A stretch of DNA of 64,000 nt, taken from positions 1 through 64,000 of the forward strand of contig NZ_LBMN02000011.1 of NCBI RefSeq assembly GCF_001042485.2, written 5' to 3'. The position numbers and the translations under genes are program-made. Shown here one piece after another: positions 40,309-49,785 of this stretch (position 1 is the stretch's first letter; the number at the start of each line of letters is the position of its first letter). This stretch comes from Bacillus paralicheniformis (GTDB taxonomy: Bacteria > Bacillota > Bacilli > Bacillales > Bacillaceae). Below the pieces are notes generated by a model. The model was given only the letters and a program-made list of their open reading frames with translations. It ran no database searches and was not told the origin of the DNA.

Positions 40309-41235
40309 CTATCCAATTTTAAAAAGTGTGAATACGACCATGGCAACGAAGAATATGGTCAAGTAATTTAATGAATATACAAACATGAGCGTTGCCCACT
40401 TCATGATATTTTTGCTTCTGTAACCGACCAGACCGCAAACGAGCCAGCCGATATTGAGTACCGTTCCCAAAATGACGATCGGCAGTCCGAGTCCGCCCAG
40501 GAAAAACGGCAGCGGCATTAAGCAGGCAATCCAAATGATGATTTGCCTTTTCGTCACTTCAAAACCGTGTACAACAGGCAGCATCGGTATATTTGCAGCT
40601 CTGTATTCCTCCGTTTTCTTAATCGCAAGCGCCAGAAAGTGGGGAATCTGCCAAATAAACATGATTAAAAACAGCACCCATGCCTCAACTCCGATGGAGC
40701 CTTGGACAGCGGTCCATCCGATCAAAGGAGGAACAGCCCCTGACACACTTCCGATAATCGTATTAACGGTATAGCGGCGCTTTGACCACATCGTGTATAG
40801 AAACACGTACGTAAAGACGCCGACAAAGCCTACTGCGGCAGTTGTCAGATTGGTCATCAGCAGCATGATAAAACCGAGCGCAGTCAGCAGAATGCCGAAC
40901 CACAATGCCTGTGAAGGCTGGATTTTACCAGTCACCGTCGGCCTTGTTCTCGTCCGCTGCATAAGCTGGTCAATATCACGGTCATAATAGTTGTTGATGA
41001 CGCATGATCCTGCGATAATAAGCGAGGATCCCGCTAAAGTGAACAGCACGATATCAAGGTTTCCTAGAAAGCTCAGATTTGAAAAGTAAAAAGCGAGCCA
41101 CAAGCCCGTAAAAGTTGTTATCAGGTTCGAGTAAACAATCCCGACTTTGATAAGGGCGAGGAAATCTTTCCATGCTGTCGTCTCTTCTATTTGTCCATTC
41201 ATTGCTGTATCAGCTGTAATTCTTGTTTCAGCCAT
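40309..41235 (-). CDS. ctaB: Protoheme IX farnesyltransferase CtaB (heme O synthase)
   Basis: UbiA-family membrane prenyltransferase that turns heme B into heme O. 308 residues, about nine membrane segments; first Asp-rich motif [24 protein letters not shown] behind GGGGGG. Divergent from ctaA, which uses its product, across 402 bases with shared regulatory boxes. Confidence 0.96.
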   Translation of the reverse strand: MAETRITADTAMNGQIEETTAWKDFLALIKVGIVYSNLITTFTGLWLAFYFSNLSFLGNLDIVLFTLAGSSLIIAGSCVINNYYDRDIDQLMQRTRTRPTVTGKIQPSQALWFGILLTALGFIMLLMTNLTTAAVGFVGVFTYVFLYTMWSKRRYTVNTIIGSVSGAVPPLIGWTAVQGSIGVEAWVLFLIMFIWQIPHFLALAIKKTEEYRAANIPMLPVVHGFEVTKRQIIIWIACLMPLPFFLGGLGLPIVILGTVLNIGWLVCGLVGYRSKNIMKWATLMFVYSLNYLTIFFVAMVVFTLFKIG

Positions 41236-41373
41236 AATACTAACCCCCCTTACTCAAACCTTCATCACGTCAAGAGAAGCGGTATATTCATAAAAAACCT
41301 ACAACTCTATCATACAAGATTACCGGTTGGAAAAAAACAGCCTATTAAATATTAATCGACAAACCGGTTTATA

Positions 41374-41534
41374 TTTGTGAACTTTTTATGACTTTCTTTA
41401 CAGATGAAGGAAAAATTGTGAACAAGAGCGGAAAACCACTGTCATTCTAATATAGTTCTATCAAACGAAGCCACAATTATCAAGTCTTCAAAACCAATAA
41501 AAATGTGAACGCCTTCTATTGCATTTTTGTGAAC
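41374..41534. promoter_or_regulatory. Four ResD-like boxes between ctaB and ctaA
   Basis: TTTGTGAAC at 41374-41382, ATTGTGAAC at 41415-41423, AATGTGAAC at 41502-41510 and TTTGTGAAC at 41526-41534, all on the plus strand. ResD is reported to bind TTTGTGAAT-like sites and to activate ctaA/ctaB in B. subtilis. The rest of the 402-base gap is AT-rich with no frame. Confidence 0.7.
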
Positions 41535-41549
41535 AATAATCATTATGAA

Positions 41550-41578
41550 TTGCAGCAGAACATCAATTCGCTTACACT
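41550..41578 (+). promoter_or_regulatory. Candidate SigA promoter of ctaA
   Basis: TTGCAG, 17 bases, TACACT. The poor -35, with a ResD-like box 16 bases upstream, is consistent with activator dependence. Confidence 0.5.
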
Positions 41579-41637
41579 TGAAGGTGGCAAATATCTTTTT
41601 ATTAGTCAGTTTGCATTAAAAAAGGAGAATTGAATTT

Positions 41638-42546
41638 ATGAATAAAGCATTAAAAGGCTTGGGAATTATCACAACTATCGCCATGCTTTTCGTGCTGATC
41701 GGCGGCGCCCTCGTCACAAAGACGGGTTCGGGAATGGGCTGCGGCAGATCTTGGCCGCTTTGCAACGGAAGCATATTCCCGGCTCTAACCCTTGAATCGA
41801 TTATCGAATGGAGCCACAGGTTTGTCAGCGGCACATCCGGCGTCCTTGTGCTGGCTCTCGCCATTTGGACATGGAAAAAAATCGGCCATATTAGAGAAAC
41901 GAAATTTCTTGCGGTGATGTCGGTCGTCTTCCTCATTCTTCAGGCGCTCCTGGGCGCTGCGGCGGTCGTCTTCGGGTCTTCGGCCCTGATCATGGCTTTG
42001 CACTTCGGAATCTCGCTTATTTCCTTTGCATCTGTTCTGCTGTTGACGCTCCTCGTGTTTGAAGCTGACAGCAAGCAGAAAGCCGAATCGTTTTATATAG
42101 GAAAAACCATGCAGTTTCATATGATAGGAATCATTATATACACATATGTCGTCGTTTATACAGGCGCATATGTCCGGCATACGAAGTCAAGCCTTGCGTG
42201 CCTTGACTTTCCGATGTGCAGCACACAAAACGGCTGGCTCCCAGGGAAGTTTCACGAATGGGTGCAGATGGGACACAGGGCTGCGGCGCTTCTTCTGTTC
42301 GCTTGGATCATTGCGGCAGCGATACATGCGGCCAAACAGTATAAAAATCAAAAACGCATTTATTGGGGCTGGATGATTTCCCTGATCCTGATTATCCTTC
42401 AGGCTGCCTCAGGAATTGCGGTTGTCTACAGCAGGCTGGATTTGGGATTTGCACTCGCCCACGCTTTCTTCATTTCCTGCCTGTTCGGAATCCTTTGCTA
42501 CTTCCTGCTGCTTGTTGCGCGCTATCGCAGACAGGCGCAAAAATAA
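41638..42546 (+). CDS. ctaA: Heme A synthase CtaA
   Basis: Converts heme O to heme A for caa3 (and aa3) oxidase. 302 residues, eight membrane segments in two similar halves; [21 protein letters not shown] with the Cys pair, [26 protein letters not shown] and MGHRAAAL give the heme histidines and the second Cys pair. ATG behind AAAGGAG. Confidence 0.96.
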   Translation: MNKALKGLGIITTIAMLFVLIGGALVTKTGSGMGCGRSWPLCNGSIFPALTLESIIEWSHRFVSGTSGVLVLALAIWTWKKIGHIRETKFLAVMSVVFLILQALLGAAAVVFGSSALIMALHFGISLISFASVLLLTLLVFEADSKQKAESFYIGKTMQFHMIGIIIYTYVVVYTGAYVRHTKSSLACLDFPMCSTQNGWLPGKFHEWVQMGHRAAALLLFAWIIAAAIHAAKQYKNQKRIYWGWMISLILIILQAASGIAVVYSRLDLGFALAHAFFISCLFGILCYFLLLVARYRRQAQK

Positions 42547-42555
42547 CAATAAACG

Positions 42556-42589
42556 GTTGATCCCCCGCCTGTTGCGGGGGATTTTTTCA
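42556..42589 (+). terminator. Terminator of ctaA
   Basis: ATCCCCCGC / GCGGGGGAT stem followed by six T's on the plus strand. Confidence 0.9.
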
Positions 42590-42590
42590 T

Positions 42591-42625
42591 AAAAAAAGGC
42601 CGCCGACAAAAGTCAGCGGCCGCAC
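42591..42625 (-). terminator. Terminator of pycA
   Basis: Minus strand GGCCGCTGAC / GTCGGCGGCC followed by seven T's, directly after the pycA stop. Confidence 0.9.
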
Positions 42626-42627
42626 TT

Positions 42628-45600
42628 TTATTTTTTCAGCTCAATGAGGAGGTCGCCGGTTTGAATGGCTTCTCCGTTTGTCACATGAATGTTTTCAACA
42701 GTTCCTGAAAACGGAGCCTGAACGGTCGTTTCCATTTTCATTGCTTCATTGATCATTAAATGATCGCCCTTCTTCACTTGGTCCCCTTTGCTTACAAGAA
42801 GCTTAATCACCGTTCCCGGCATGGACGCCGCGATATGATTCGGGTTTGAACGGTCGGCTTTCACCTTTTGATGAACGGACGATTTAATGCTTTCGTCTTT
42901 AATGACCACTTCGCGAGGCTGGCCGTTCAGTTCAAAGTAGACGACTCTCGTTGCATCAGGACGCGGTTCGCCGATAGAGACAAGTTTGACGATCAGCGTT
43001 TTCCCTCTTTCGATCTCGACTTCGATTTCTTCGCCGAGCGTCATGCCGTAGAAGAAGGTCGGTGTATCAAGCACTGAGATGTCCCCGTACAGTTCCGCTG
43101 TCTTAACATACTCGGTAAACACTTTCGGATAAAGCGCATATGCAACAGCATCCTGATCGGAAAGCTCCAGATCATGCGTTTCCTTAAACTCCGCTTTTAT
43201 ATCGTCAAACGAAACGGGTTCGAGAAGTTCTCCAGGGCGCACTGTAATCGGCTCCTGCCCTTTCAAAATCAGCTTTTGCAATTTCTCAGGGAATCCGCCG
43301 TGAGGCTGGCCGATATACCCTTTAAAAAGCTCGACTACTGAGTCAGGAAAATCGAGTGATTCTCCTCTTTCGTAAATATCATCTTCCGTCAGGTTATTTT
43401 GCACCATGTAAAGTGCCATATCCCCGACGACTTTAGATGACGGCGTAACCTTTACGATGTCCCCGAACAGGTGGTTGACCCGGCTGTACATTTCTTTCAC
43501 TTCATTCCAGCGATCACCGAGGCCGACTCCCTTAGCCTGCTGCTGAAGGTTGCTGTATTGGCCGCCAGGCATTTCATGCTTGTAAATTTCGGTATGAGGC
43601 GCGTTCATGCCGCTCTCAAACTCGCTGTAGTATTTTCTGACAGACTCCCAATATTGAGACAGCGACTCTACCGCATCGACATTCAGCTGCGGACGGCGTT
43701 TATCGCCTTCAAGCGCATGATAAAGCGAGCTTGCGCTTGGCTGTGATGTCAGGCCCGCCATAGAGCTGACCGCTACGTCGACGATGTCGACGCCTGCTTC
43801 TATCGCCTTCGCGTACATAAAAATACCGTTGCCGCTCGTGTCGTGTGTATGCAAGTGGATCGGAATATCGATCGTCTCTTTCAAAGCTGACACCAGTTCG
43901 TATGCTGCTTGAGGTCTCAGCAGGCCGGCCATATCTTTAATGCCGAGAATATGCGCCCCCGCTGATTCAAGCTCTTTTGCCATTGACGTATAATATTCAA
44001 GGTTATATTTTGTTCTGTTCGGATCGAGAATGTCTCCGGTATAGCAGATCGCGGCTTCGGCAAGTTTGCCCGACTCGCGCACTGCATCAATGGCGAGCGT
44101 CATCCCTTTAACCCAGTTCAAGCTGTCAAAAATGCGGAATACATCGATTCCGGCCGCAGCGGATTCGCTGACAAACTTTTTAATCAGGTTGTCAGGGTAG
44201 TTTGTATACCCGACGGCATTCGAAGATCTCAACAGCATTTGAAACATCGTATTTGGAATTTCCTTCCGCAGCTTCTCAAGCCTTTTCCACGGGTCTTCTT
44301 TCAAGAAACGGTAAGCGACATCAAAAGTGGCGCCGCCCCACATTTCAAGGCTGAAAAGCTCAGGCCAGAGCGCAGCTGTCGGATTGGCGATTTTCTCCAA
44401 ATCATGCGTTCTGAATCTTGTCGCAAGCAGTGACTGATGGGCATCGCGGAACGTCGTATCAGTGAGGAGCACTTCCTCTTGATCTTTCACCCATTTGACG
44501 AGCCCTTCAGCTCCGCGTTCATCAAGAATCTGTTTTGTTCCGCTCGCGATCGGCTGATCGACATCCGTTTTGACGATCTGGGGCTTGTCGAACTCCGGCT
44601 TCTTCTTTTTATCAATGCCCGGGAAGCCGTTGACCGTTACGTTCCCGATATACGTCAGCATTTTTGTTCCACGGTCTCTCTGCTTAGGAAAGACAAAGAG
44701 TTCCGGTGTTGTATCAATAAATGACGTGTCGTATTGCCCTGTGAGAAATTTTTCGTGTTTCGCCACGTTTTCAAGGAAAGGAATATTCGTTTTGATTCCC
44801 CTTATCCTGAATTCCTGTAGGTTGCGGACCATTTTGGCCGCCGCCTGTTCAAACGTCAGCGCCCAGGTTGAAAGCTTAACAAGCAGCGAGTCATAATAAG
44901 GCGTAATGACAGCGCCCTGAAAACTGTTTCCGGTATCAAGCCTCACCCCGAAACCGCCGCCTGAGCGATATGCCATGATTTTGCCTGTGTCAGGCATGAA
45001 ATTGTTTGACGGGTCTTCAGTCGTAACCCTTGACTGGATCGCATATCCGTGCAGCGTGATGGCATCCTGGTTCGGAATGCTGATTTCGCTGCTGCCCAGA
45101 CTGAGTCCGGCAGCAATCAGGATTTGTGTCTGAACGATATCGACACCCGTCACCATTTCCGTAATGGTGTGCTCCACCTGAACACGCGGGTTGACTTCAA
45201 TAAAGAAAAACTCATCGTTCGCAACTAAAAATTCGACCGTACCGGCATTGACATAATCAACATTCTTCGCAAGCTTAACGGCAGCATCGCAAATCTTTTC
45301 CCGGAGGGACTCAGAAAGCGAAACGCTCGGCGCTATTTCGATAACCTTTTGATGACGCCTTTGCACAGAGCAGTCACGGTCGTAAAGGTGAACCACGTTA
45401 CCTTCTTTGTCTCCGATGACTTGAACTTCAATGTGCTTCGGCTTTTCGATCAGCTTTTCGACATACACTTCATCATTACCAAAAGCGGCTTTCGCCTCTG
45501 ATTTTGCCCTGTTATAGGATTCCTCCAGCTCCGATTCGTCTCTGACGATCCGCATGCCGCGGCCGCCGCCGCCAAGCGACGCTTTGATGATAAACGGATA

Positions 45601-46071
45601 TCCGAACTCCTCCGCAAATTGTTTGACCTCCGCGATATCAGCCACTGGGCCGTCGCTCCCCGGTATGACGGGAATTCCTGCTTTTTCAGCTTGTTCACGG
45701 GCTTTTACTTTGTCTCCAAACATATCGAGGTGCTTGGAGGTCGGTCCGATAAAGATGATGCCTTCCTCTTCACACCGCTTGGCAAACTGAATGTTTTCAG
45801 ACAGGAAGCCGTAGCCCGGATGGATGGCATCCACATGGTTGCGTTTCGCAATCTCGATGATCCCTTCAATATCAAGATAAGCATCAATCGGCTTTTTCCC
45901 TTCGCCGACCAAGTATGCTTCATCGGCTTTGTATCTGTGGTATGATCCGCTGTCTTCTTTAGAATAGATCGCTACCGTACGGATATTCAGTTCTGTGCAG
46001 GCGCGAAATACGCGGATAGCGATTTCCCCTCTGTTTGCAACAAGAACTTTTTGAATAGACTGTTGTGACAT
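42628..46071 (-). CDS. pycA: Pyruvate carboxylase
   Basis: Anaplerotic biotin enzyme forming oxaloacetate. Order in 1147 residues: biotin carboxylase/ATP-grasp (about 1-455; KASLGGGGRGMRIV, EVNPRVQVEHTITE), carboxyltransferase (about 530-805; LLTDTTFRDAHQSLLATR, IHLHTHDTSGNG metal site), tetramerisation/allosteric region, and biotinyl domain with Lys1112 in EAMKMET. ATG at 46071 with GAGGGG upstream, as in B. subtilis. Monocistronic between ftsW and ctaA. Confidence 0.97.
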   Translation of the reverse strand: MSQQSIQKVLVANRGEIAIRVFRACTELNIRTVAIYSKEDSGSYHRYKADEAYLVGEGKKPIDAYLDIEGIIEIAKRNHVDAIHPGYGFLSENIQFAKRCEEEGIIFIGPTSKHLDMFGDKVKAREQAEKAGIPVIPGSDGPVADIAEVKQFAEEFGYPFIIKASLGGGGRGMRIVRDESELEESYNRAKSEAKAAFGNDEVYVEKLIEKPKHIEVQVIGDKEGNVVHLYDRDCSVQRRHQKVIEIAPSVSLSESLREKICDAAVKLAKNVDYVNAGTVEFLVANDEFFFIEVNPRVQVEHTITEMVTGVDIVQTQILIAAGLSLGSSEISIPNQDAITLHGYAIQSRVTTEDPSNNFMPDTGKIMAYRSGGGFGVRLDTGNSFQGAVITPYYDSLLVKLSTWALTFEQAAAKMVRNLQEFRIRGIKTNIPFLENVAKHEKFLTGQYDTSFIDTTPELFVFPKQRDRGTKMLTYIGNVTVNGFPGIDKKKKPEFDKPQIVKTDVDQPIASGTKQILDERGAEGLVKWVKDQEEVLLTDTTFRDAHQSLLATRFRTHDLEKIANPTAALWPELFSLEMWGGATFDVAYRFLKEDPWKRLEKLRKEIPNTMFQMLLRSSNAVGYTNYPDNLIKKFVSESAAAGIDVFRIFDSLNWVKGMTLAIDAVRESGKLAEAAICYTGDILDPNRTKYNLEYYTSMAKELESAGAHILGIKDMAGLLRPQAAYELVSALKETIDIPIHLHTHDTSGNGIFMYAKAIEAGVDIVDVAVSSMAGLTSQPSASSLYHALEGDKRRPQLNVDAVESLSQYWESVRKYYSEFESGMNAPHTEIYKHEMPGGQYSNLQQQAKGVGLGDRWNEVKEMYSRVNHLFGDIVKVTPSSKVVGDMALYMVQNNLTEDDIYERGESLDFPDSVVELFKGYIGQPHGGFPEKLQKLILKGQEPITVRPGELLEPVSFDDIKAEFKETHDLELSDQDAVAYALYPKVFTEYVKTAELYGDISVLDTPTFFYGMTLGEEIEVEIERGKTLIVKLVSIGEPRPDATRVVYFELNGQPREVVIKDESIKSSVHQKVKADRSNPNHIAASMPGTVIKLLVSKGDQVKKGDHLMINEAMKMETTVQAPFSGTVENIHVTNGEAIQTGDLLIELKK

Positions 46072-46149
46072 GTCGTTCCCCCTCATCCGCTGTTTTAAGT
46101 ATGTATCTATTCTAAATGAATCGGATGGACATTGTACACGCTTAGTTTT

Positions 46150-47361
46150 TTAAAAATTTATACTTTTTTTATATTGATTTTCTTTGGTTTTTGTAGTATC
46201 GACAGGCTGTTTTCGTTTGAACCGGTCAAAGTATTCATTAAACATGCTGATGTTCACCAATATCCCCGCGCTTGCCATCAGCAGAATGAGCGATGACCCT
46301 CCATAGCTGATAAACGGAAGCGTCACCCCTGTCAAAGGAATCAAGCCGGATATGCCGCCCAGGTTCACGAAAGACTGGATGGCGATCATGCTTGATATCC
46401 CGATCGCAAGCAGGCTTCCAAACGGGTCGTCGCATTTTCTCGCAATATAAAACCCTTTTAAAACGATGAAAGCGAGCAGCAGCACGACAAAAAGGACGCC
46501 GAAAATGCCGAGCTCCTCGGCGATGACCGCCATAATGAAATCGGTGTGCGTTTCAGGCAGATATCCATACTTCTGCACGCTTTCGCCGAGACCCAGGCCG
46601 AACAGCCCTCCCGAACCGATCGCCAAGTAGGAGTTGACGACTTGAAAACCAGATTTCTGTGCGTCTTTAAACGGGTTTTGGTAGCTTTCAAACCGATTCA
46701 TCCGTCCTTCTGTTAAAATGCTGTCCCAGTTGAAATAAATGAGCGGGCTGACGAGCACAAGGACAGCCCCGGCCAAAAGTACGAGCTTTAACAGCGTTTT
46801 GCCGCTGAATCCCGAGCACAAAATAATGCACAAAGCGATTAAAGCGATGATAAAGGCCGTTCCCACATCCGGCTGAGCAGCGACCAGTGCGCAAATGAAA
46901 AGCGTGATGATCGCGGGAGGGGCGATTCCGGCTCCCAAGTTGTCAATATAGCTTTGCTTTTTGGCATAGACGGAAGAAAGATACAAGATGACGGTCAGCT
47001 TGACAAACTCCCCCGGCTGGATGCCGTAATTCGAAACCCTGAACCAGCTTTGGGCATTCCCGGCCACGTGTCCGACAACGAACAGCCCGAACAAAGCGAC
47101 AACGGAAATGAGCAGCAAAAACTTTTGGAATTTTTGATTGGCAAAAGCCTTATACGGAAAAAGCGCCGCGCATAAAAATATGACGGTTCCGAGCACCAAA
47201 AACATCAGCTGCCTGTCAAAAAAGTAGCTGCTGTCTTGTCCGTACCTTGTCACGGCTGTGATCATGCTTGAGCTGTACACCATGACGAGCCCGAACCCGC
47301 ACAGCAGGAATACAGCGAAGATTAATGAATAATCATAGGATTTGAGCATTCTTTTTATCAT
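46150..47361 (-). CDS. ftsW: SEDS peptidoglycan polymerase FtsW
   Basis: Vegetative septal glycosyltransferase working with PbpB; paralogue of spoVE. 403 residues, ten membrane segments; PEPG-loop region (GIQPGEFVKL), YLPETHTDFIMAVIAEELG and LPFISYGGSS. ATG at 47361 behind AGAGGAT; ten more codons upstream have no ribosome site. Basic C-terminal tail. The 333 bases up to ylaN hold no convincing gene, only an AT-rich stretch with a weak CTGCCGGCAG plus T-run that may end ylaN transcription. Confidence 0.95.
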   Translation of the reverse strand: MIKRMLKSYDYSLIFAVFLLCGFGLVMVYSSSMITAVTRYGQDSSYFFDRQLMFLVLGTVIFLCAALFPYKAFANQKFQKFLLLISVVALFGLFVVGHVAGNAQSWFRVSNYGIQPGEFVKLTVILYLSSVYAKKQSYIDNLGAGIAPPAIITLFICALVAAQPDVGTAFIIALIALCIILCSGFSGKTLLKLVLLAGAVLVLVSPLIYFNWDSILTEGRMNRFESYQNPFKDAQKSGFQVVNSYLAIGSGGLFGLGLGESVQKYGYLPETHTDFIMAVIAEELGIFGVLFVVLLLAFIVLKGFYIARKCDDPFGSLLAIGISSMIAIQSFVNLGGISGLIPLTGVTLPFISYGGSSLILLMASAGILVNISMFNEYFDRFKRKQPVDTTKTKENQYKKSINF

Positions 47362-47694
47362 ATTATTATCCTCTTCCTTACTTGCCTTCAAAATGTGTTT
47401 GTGGTAACTCCTTCGTTATTTTACTACACTTTCTTAAAAAGCACGAAAGATACCCTTTTCATAAGACTTCGAATCTCGTCTGAAAGAAAAGTCCGTCTGT
47501 TCCAAGACTGCCGTTCTATTTTTTTATCGGCATACCATGCGTCTTCGTTTATTCGGCACGAACAGCATTCATTCCTTCATCAGCGGACGTTTTCTTTCTC
47601 ATTCCATAACAAAAAAAGCCTGCCGGCAGTTTGTTTCTATCGAAACGTCGTCGACAAGCTGACTCAGACAGAAAGATTCTTCTGAGGTGTTCAT

Positions 47695-47976
47695 TTATTT
47701 TTTTGTAAATGCATCATGTAATGCAGACAATTCACGTTCCAGCCTGTAAAGCAGTTCTTTACCCTCTTCTTCATCCACTAATCCAAGGCGGACAGCAAAA
47801 TCAATTTCCCTAGAGAGTCCGAACATTTGTGTATCTAAAACCTCTTCATAAAGAGGACATTGAGGCATCGTTAAGTTGTCCATTTGCACTTGAATCAGCT
47901 TTAAGATTTTATCAGCATCACGTTTTAACAGGGCAAGTGCTTTTTCACGATGGTCGACTACAATCTCAGACGCCAA
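47695..47976 (-). CDS. ylaN: YlaN, small essential iron-linked protein
   Basis: 93 residues, all helical (UPF0358), nearly identical to the B. subtilis protein along its length. In B. subtilis and S. aureus it is linked to iron homeostasis and Fur. SD GGAGGG. Own promoter at 48021-48049. Confidence 0.94.
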   Translation of the reverse strand: MASEIVVDHREKALALLKRDADKILKLIQVQMDNLTMPQCPLYEEVLDTQMFGLSREIDFAVRLGLVDEEEGKELLYRLERELSALHDAFTKK

Positions 47977-48020
47977 AAGTATCCCTCCGTTCCCCAGGCG
48001 AGTACCTAATTCTTCTATTT

Positions 48021-48049
48021 ATGATAAAGCCTCAGCCGAAAAAAAGCAA
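48021..48049 (-). promoter_or_regulatory. Candidate SigA promoter of ylaN
   Basis: Minus strand TTGCTT, 17 bases, TATCAT. Confidence 0.5.
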
Positions 48050-48108
48050 GCTATTTCTGTCCTTTCGCCGTATTTCAAAGACTCGCATTTTAAGCTTCCG
48101 CTCACGTT

Positions 48109-49038
48109 TTAAAAAATGCTTAAACTGTAGTTCGCCGATAACAGCTCTAAAAGCCGGATTCCAGCGATGCTGTTTCCCTTTTCATCAAGCGAGGGCCCGA
48201 AGATGCCGATGCCGAAACGGTATGGGGATAGACCCATGATTCCCCCTGAAACCCCGCTTTTGGCGGGTATGCCGATTTTGATTGCGAATTCGCCGCTGGC
48301 ATTATACATTCCGCATGTCACCATAAATGTTTTGCAAATTCTCGCGATATCCTTCGGTATGATTTGTTCTCCCGTTTCGGGATGCTTGCCGTTCAAAGCA
48401 AAAACAGAACCGATTTTCGCCAAGTCTAAGCTGTTCATTTCAATGGCGCACTGCTTTGTATACACATCCATGACATCCTCAACCTCAGCCTGAAAAATAC
48501 CGTGCTCTTTCATGTAGTAGCACATCGCCCTGTTGACCATCGAGGTTTCAAATTCAGATTCGGCGACCTTCTCACAAAAGGTAATATTCCGGTTATTTGC
48601 CAGTTTTTTAATAAAATCAAGAAGCCTGCCGATCTTATCGGCATTCGTCTCTCCTTTAATCATGCTTGTCACCACCAATGCTCCGGCATTTATCATCGGA
48701 TTCAGCGGCTTCCCCGGGTTGACGGTTTCAAGTTTGATGATGGAGTTAAACGGATCACCAGTCGGCTCTTGTCCTACATAATGAAACACTGTTTCCGGAC
48801 CGTGATCGATCAGGACGAGAGCAAGCGACAATACTTTTGAGATGCTTTGCAGAGTGAAGGCTTTTTCCACGTCTCCCGCTGATATACACGTCCCGTCCGT
48901 AAAGTAGACCGCCGCCGATAAATCGTCCTCCGATAATTCAGCCAAAGCCGGTATGTAAGATGCAACCTTTCCTTTGTCCGTCACTTTTTTCGCTTCCGTG
49001 ACAAAATATTCAAGCTCCTCATTATCCCGGCAATTCAA
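48109..49038 (-). CDS. glsA2: Glutaminase GlsA2 (YlaM)
   Basis: Hydrolyses glutamine to glutamate and ammonia. Serine-dependent beta-lactamase-like fold: S65-I-S-K68 is the active SxxK, with NPMINAGAL and SGEFAIKVG-like (SGEFAIKIGIPAKSGVSGG) motifs. The TTG at 49038 is chosen: GGAGGG precedes it by 7 bases, and it gives 309 residues aligned with B. subtilis YlaM. The upstream extension to 49110 has no ribosome site. Divergent from ylaL. Confidence 0.94.
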   Translation of the reverse strand: MNCRDNEELEYFVTEAKKVTDKGKVASYIPALAELSEDDLSAAVYFTDGTCISAGDVEKAFTLQSISKVLSLALVLIDHGPETVFHYVGQEPTGDPFNSIIKLETVNPGKPLNPMINAGALVVTSMIKGETNADKIGRLLDFIKKLANNRNITFCEKVAESEFETSMVNRAMCYYMKEHGIFQAEVEDVMDVYTKQCAIEMNSLDLAKIGSVFALNGKHPETGEQIIPKDIARICKTFMVTCGMYNASGEFAIKIGIPAKSGVSGGIMGLSPYRFGIGIFGPSLDEKGNSIAGIRLLELLSANYSLSIF

Positions 49039-49103
49039 GTTTTTTCCCTCCATCCGAGCGTCGTTGCTGTTATCTTTCCCGGAGAGGGCTTTTGTTATGA
49101 GAA

Positions 49104-49132
49104 GTGACAATTTGAAAGAAAGCGCTTATAAT
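49104..49132 (+). promoter_or_regulatory. SigA promoter of ylaL with a cre-like overlap
   Basis: GTGACA, 17 bases, TATAAT. AGAAAGCGCTTATA (49117-49130) resembles a CcpA cre site (TGAAAGCGCTTTCA) and overlaps the -10. Confidence 0.7.
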
Positions 49133-49155
49133 TTTTGTGAGGGAGTGGTAGAGAC

Positions 49156-49638
49156 ATGAGCATTGTAACGATCACAGGAAATGTAAAGTATTCGATTACG
49201 CTCGATCCGAGCGTTTGGATTTTTGATGACCGAAAATTTGATCTCGATCAGTTCTTTTCAGATTTCAGAGAGGTAAAAGATGAAGAAGACGACCTTGTGA
49301 TTGACCGGGAACGGCAAATCAGGGAAGGTACTGTATCGCCGCCGACACTGAAATCAGAGAAAAAATATGAAAAGGAGAAATTGCTTGACGGCACTTTCGG
49401 GATCAAGCTTGAACCTTTTTTAAAAAATGCGGAGGTGACAGGCTCCGCCGTCAAATGCCTCTTCAAAACGGAAGGTGAAGACGTTTCCGTTCCGATCGAA
49501 GAAGCGGGCGGCATGATTCTCTGCTTCAGCAACAATGGCAAGCCGCTTGGCGAAGACGGGCCTGTACACGTTTATTTTCCCGACGGTTCAAACAGGATGA
49601 CTCCTGTGAAACGAGTAAAAGAAATTCACATTGTTTAA
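49156..49638 (+). CDS. ylaL: Conserved protein YlaL
   Basis: 160 residues, soluble, rich in Asp/Glu/Lys; begins MSIVTITGNVKYSITLDPSVWIFDDRKFDLD. Conserved in Bacillus without known function. ATG preceded by GAGGGAGTGG. Convergent with ylaK. Confidence 0.85.
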   Translation: MSIVTITGNVKYSITLDPSVWIFDDRKFDLDQFFSDFREVKDEEDDLVIDRERQIREGTVSPPTLKSEKKYEKEKLLDGTFGIKLEPFLKNAEVTGSAVKCLFKTEGEDVSVPIEEAGGMILCFSNNGKPLGEDGPVHVYFPDGSNRMTPVKRVKEIHIV

Positions 49639-49654
49639 AGCTACAACACTGCAA

Positions 49655-49751
49655 CGGGTGCGCCGGAGGCGATGAAAAACTCCGCCTCCTCTTTCCCGGC
49701 CGGGCTATCGGCACTTGCCGGCAACCCGGCCCGCGGGCCATGCAAGTTGCA
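49655..49751. other. GC-rich multi-hairpin element between ylaL and ylaK
   Basis: Several nested inverted repeats: GGAGGCG / CGCCTCC, GCCGGG / CCCGGC, the palindrome GGCCCGCGGGCC, and TGCAAGTTGCA. It is much richer in G+C than its surroundings. No riboswitch or known RNA class was recognised. It ends in the terminator at 49752. Confidence 0.5.
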
Positions 49752-49785
49752 ACCCGGGTTAAACGCCCGGGTTTTTTTATTTACA
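49752..49785. terminator. Terminator between ylaL and ylaK
   Basis: AACCCGGG / CCCGGGTT around a 7-base loop, seven T's on the plus strand; on the minus strand the tail is weak, so it mainly serves ylaL. Confidence 0.8.

Noticed and set aside
47362..47694. Possible gene in the ftsW-ylaN gap
   Set aside because: Only short frames without ribosome sites; AT-rich sequence with a weak hairpin.
49655..49785. Known riboswitch (SAM, cyclic di-GMP, guanidine-III, TPP) in the ylaL-ylaK gap
   Set aside because: Short resemblances such as CCGGCAACCCGG occur, but the diagnostic core motifs of these classes are absent, and it lies after a gene rather than before one.
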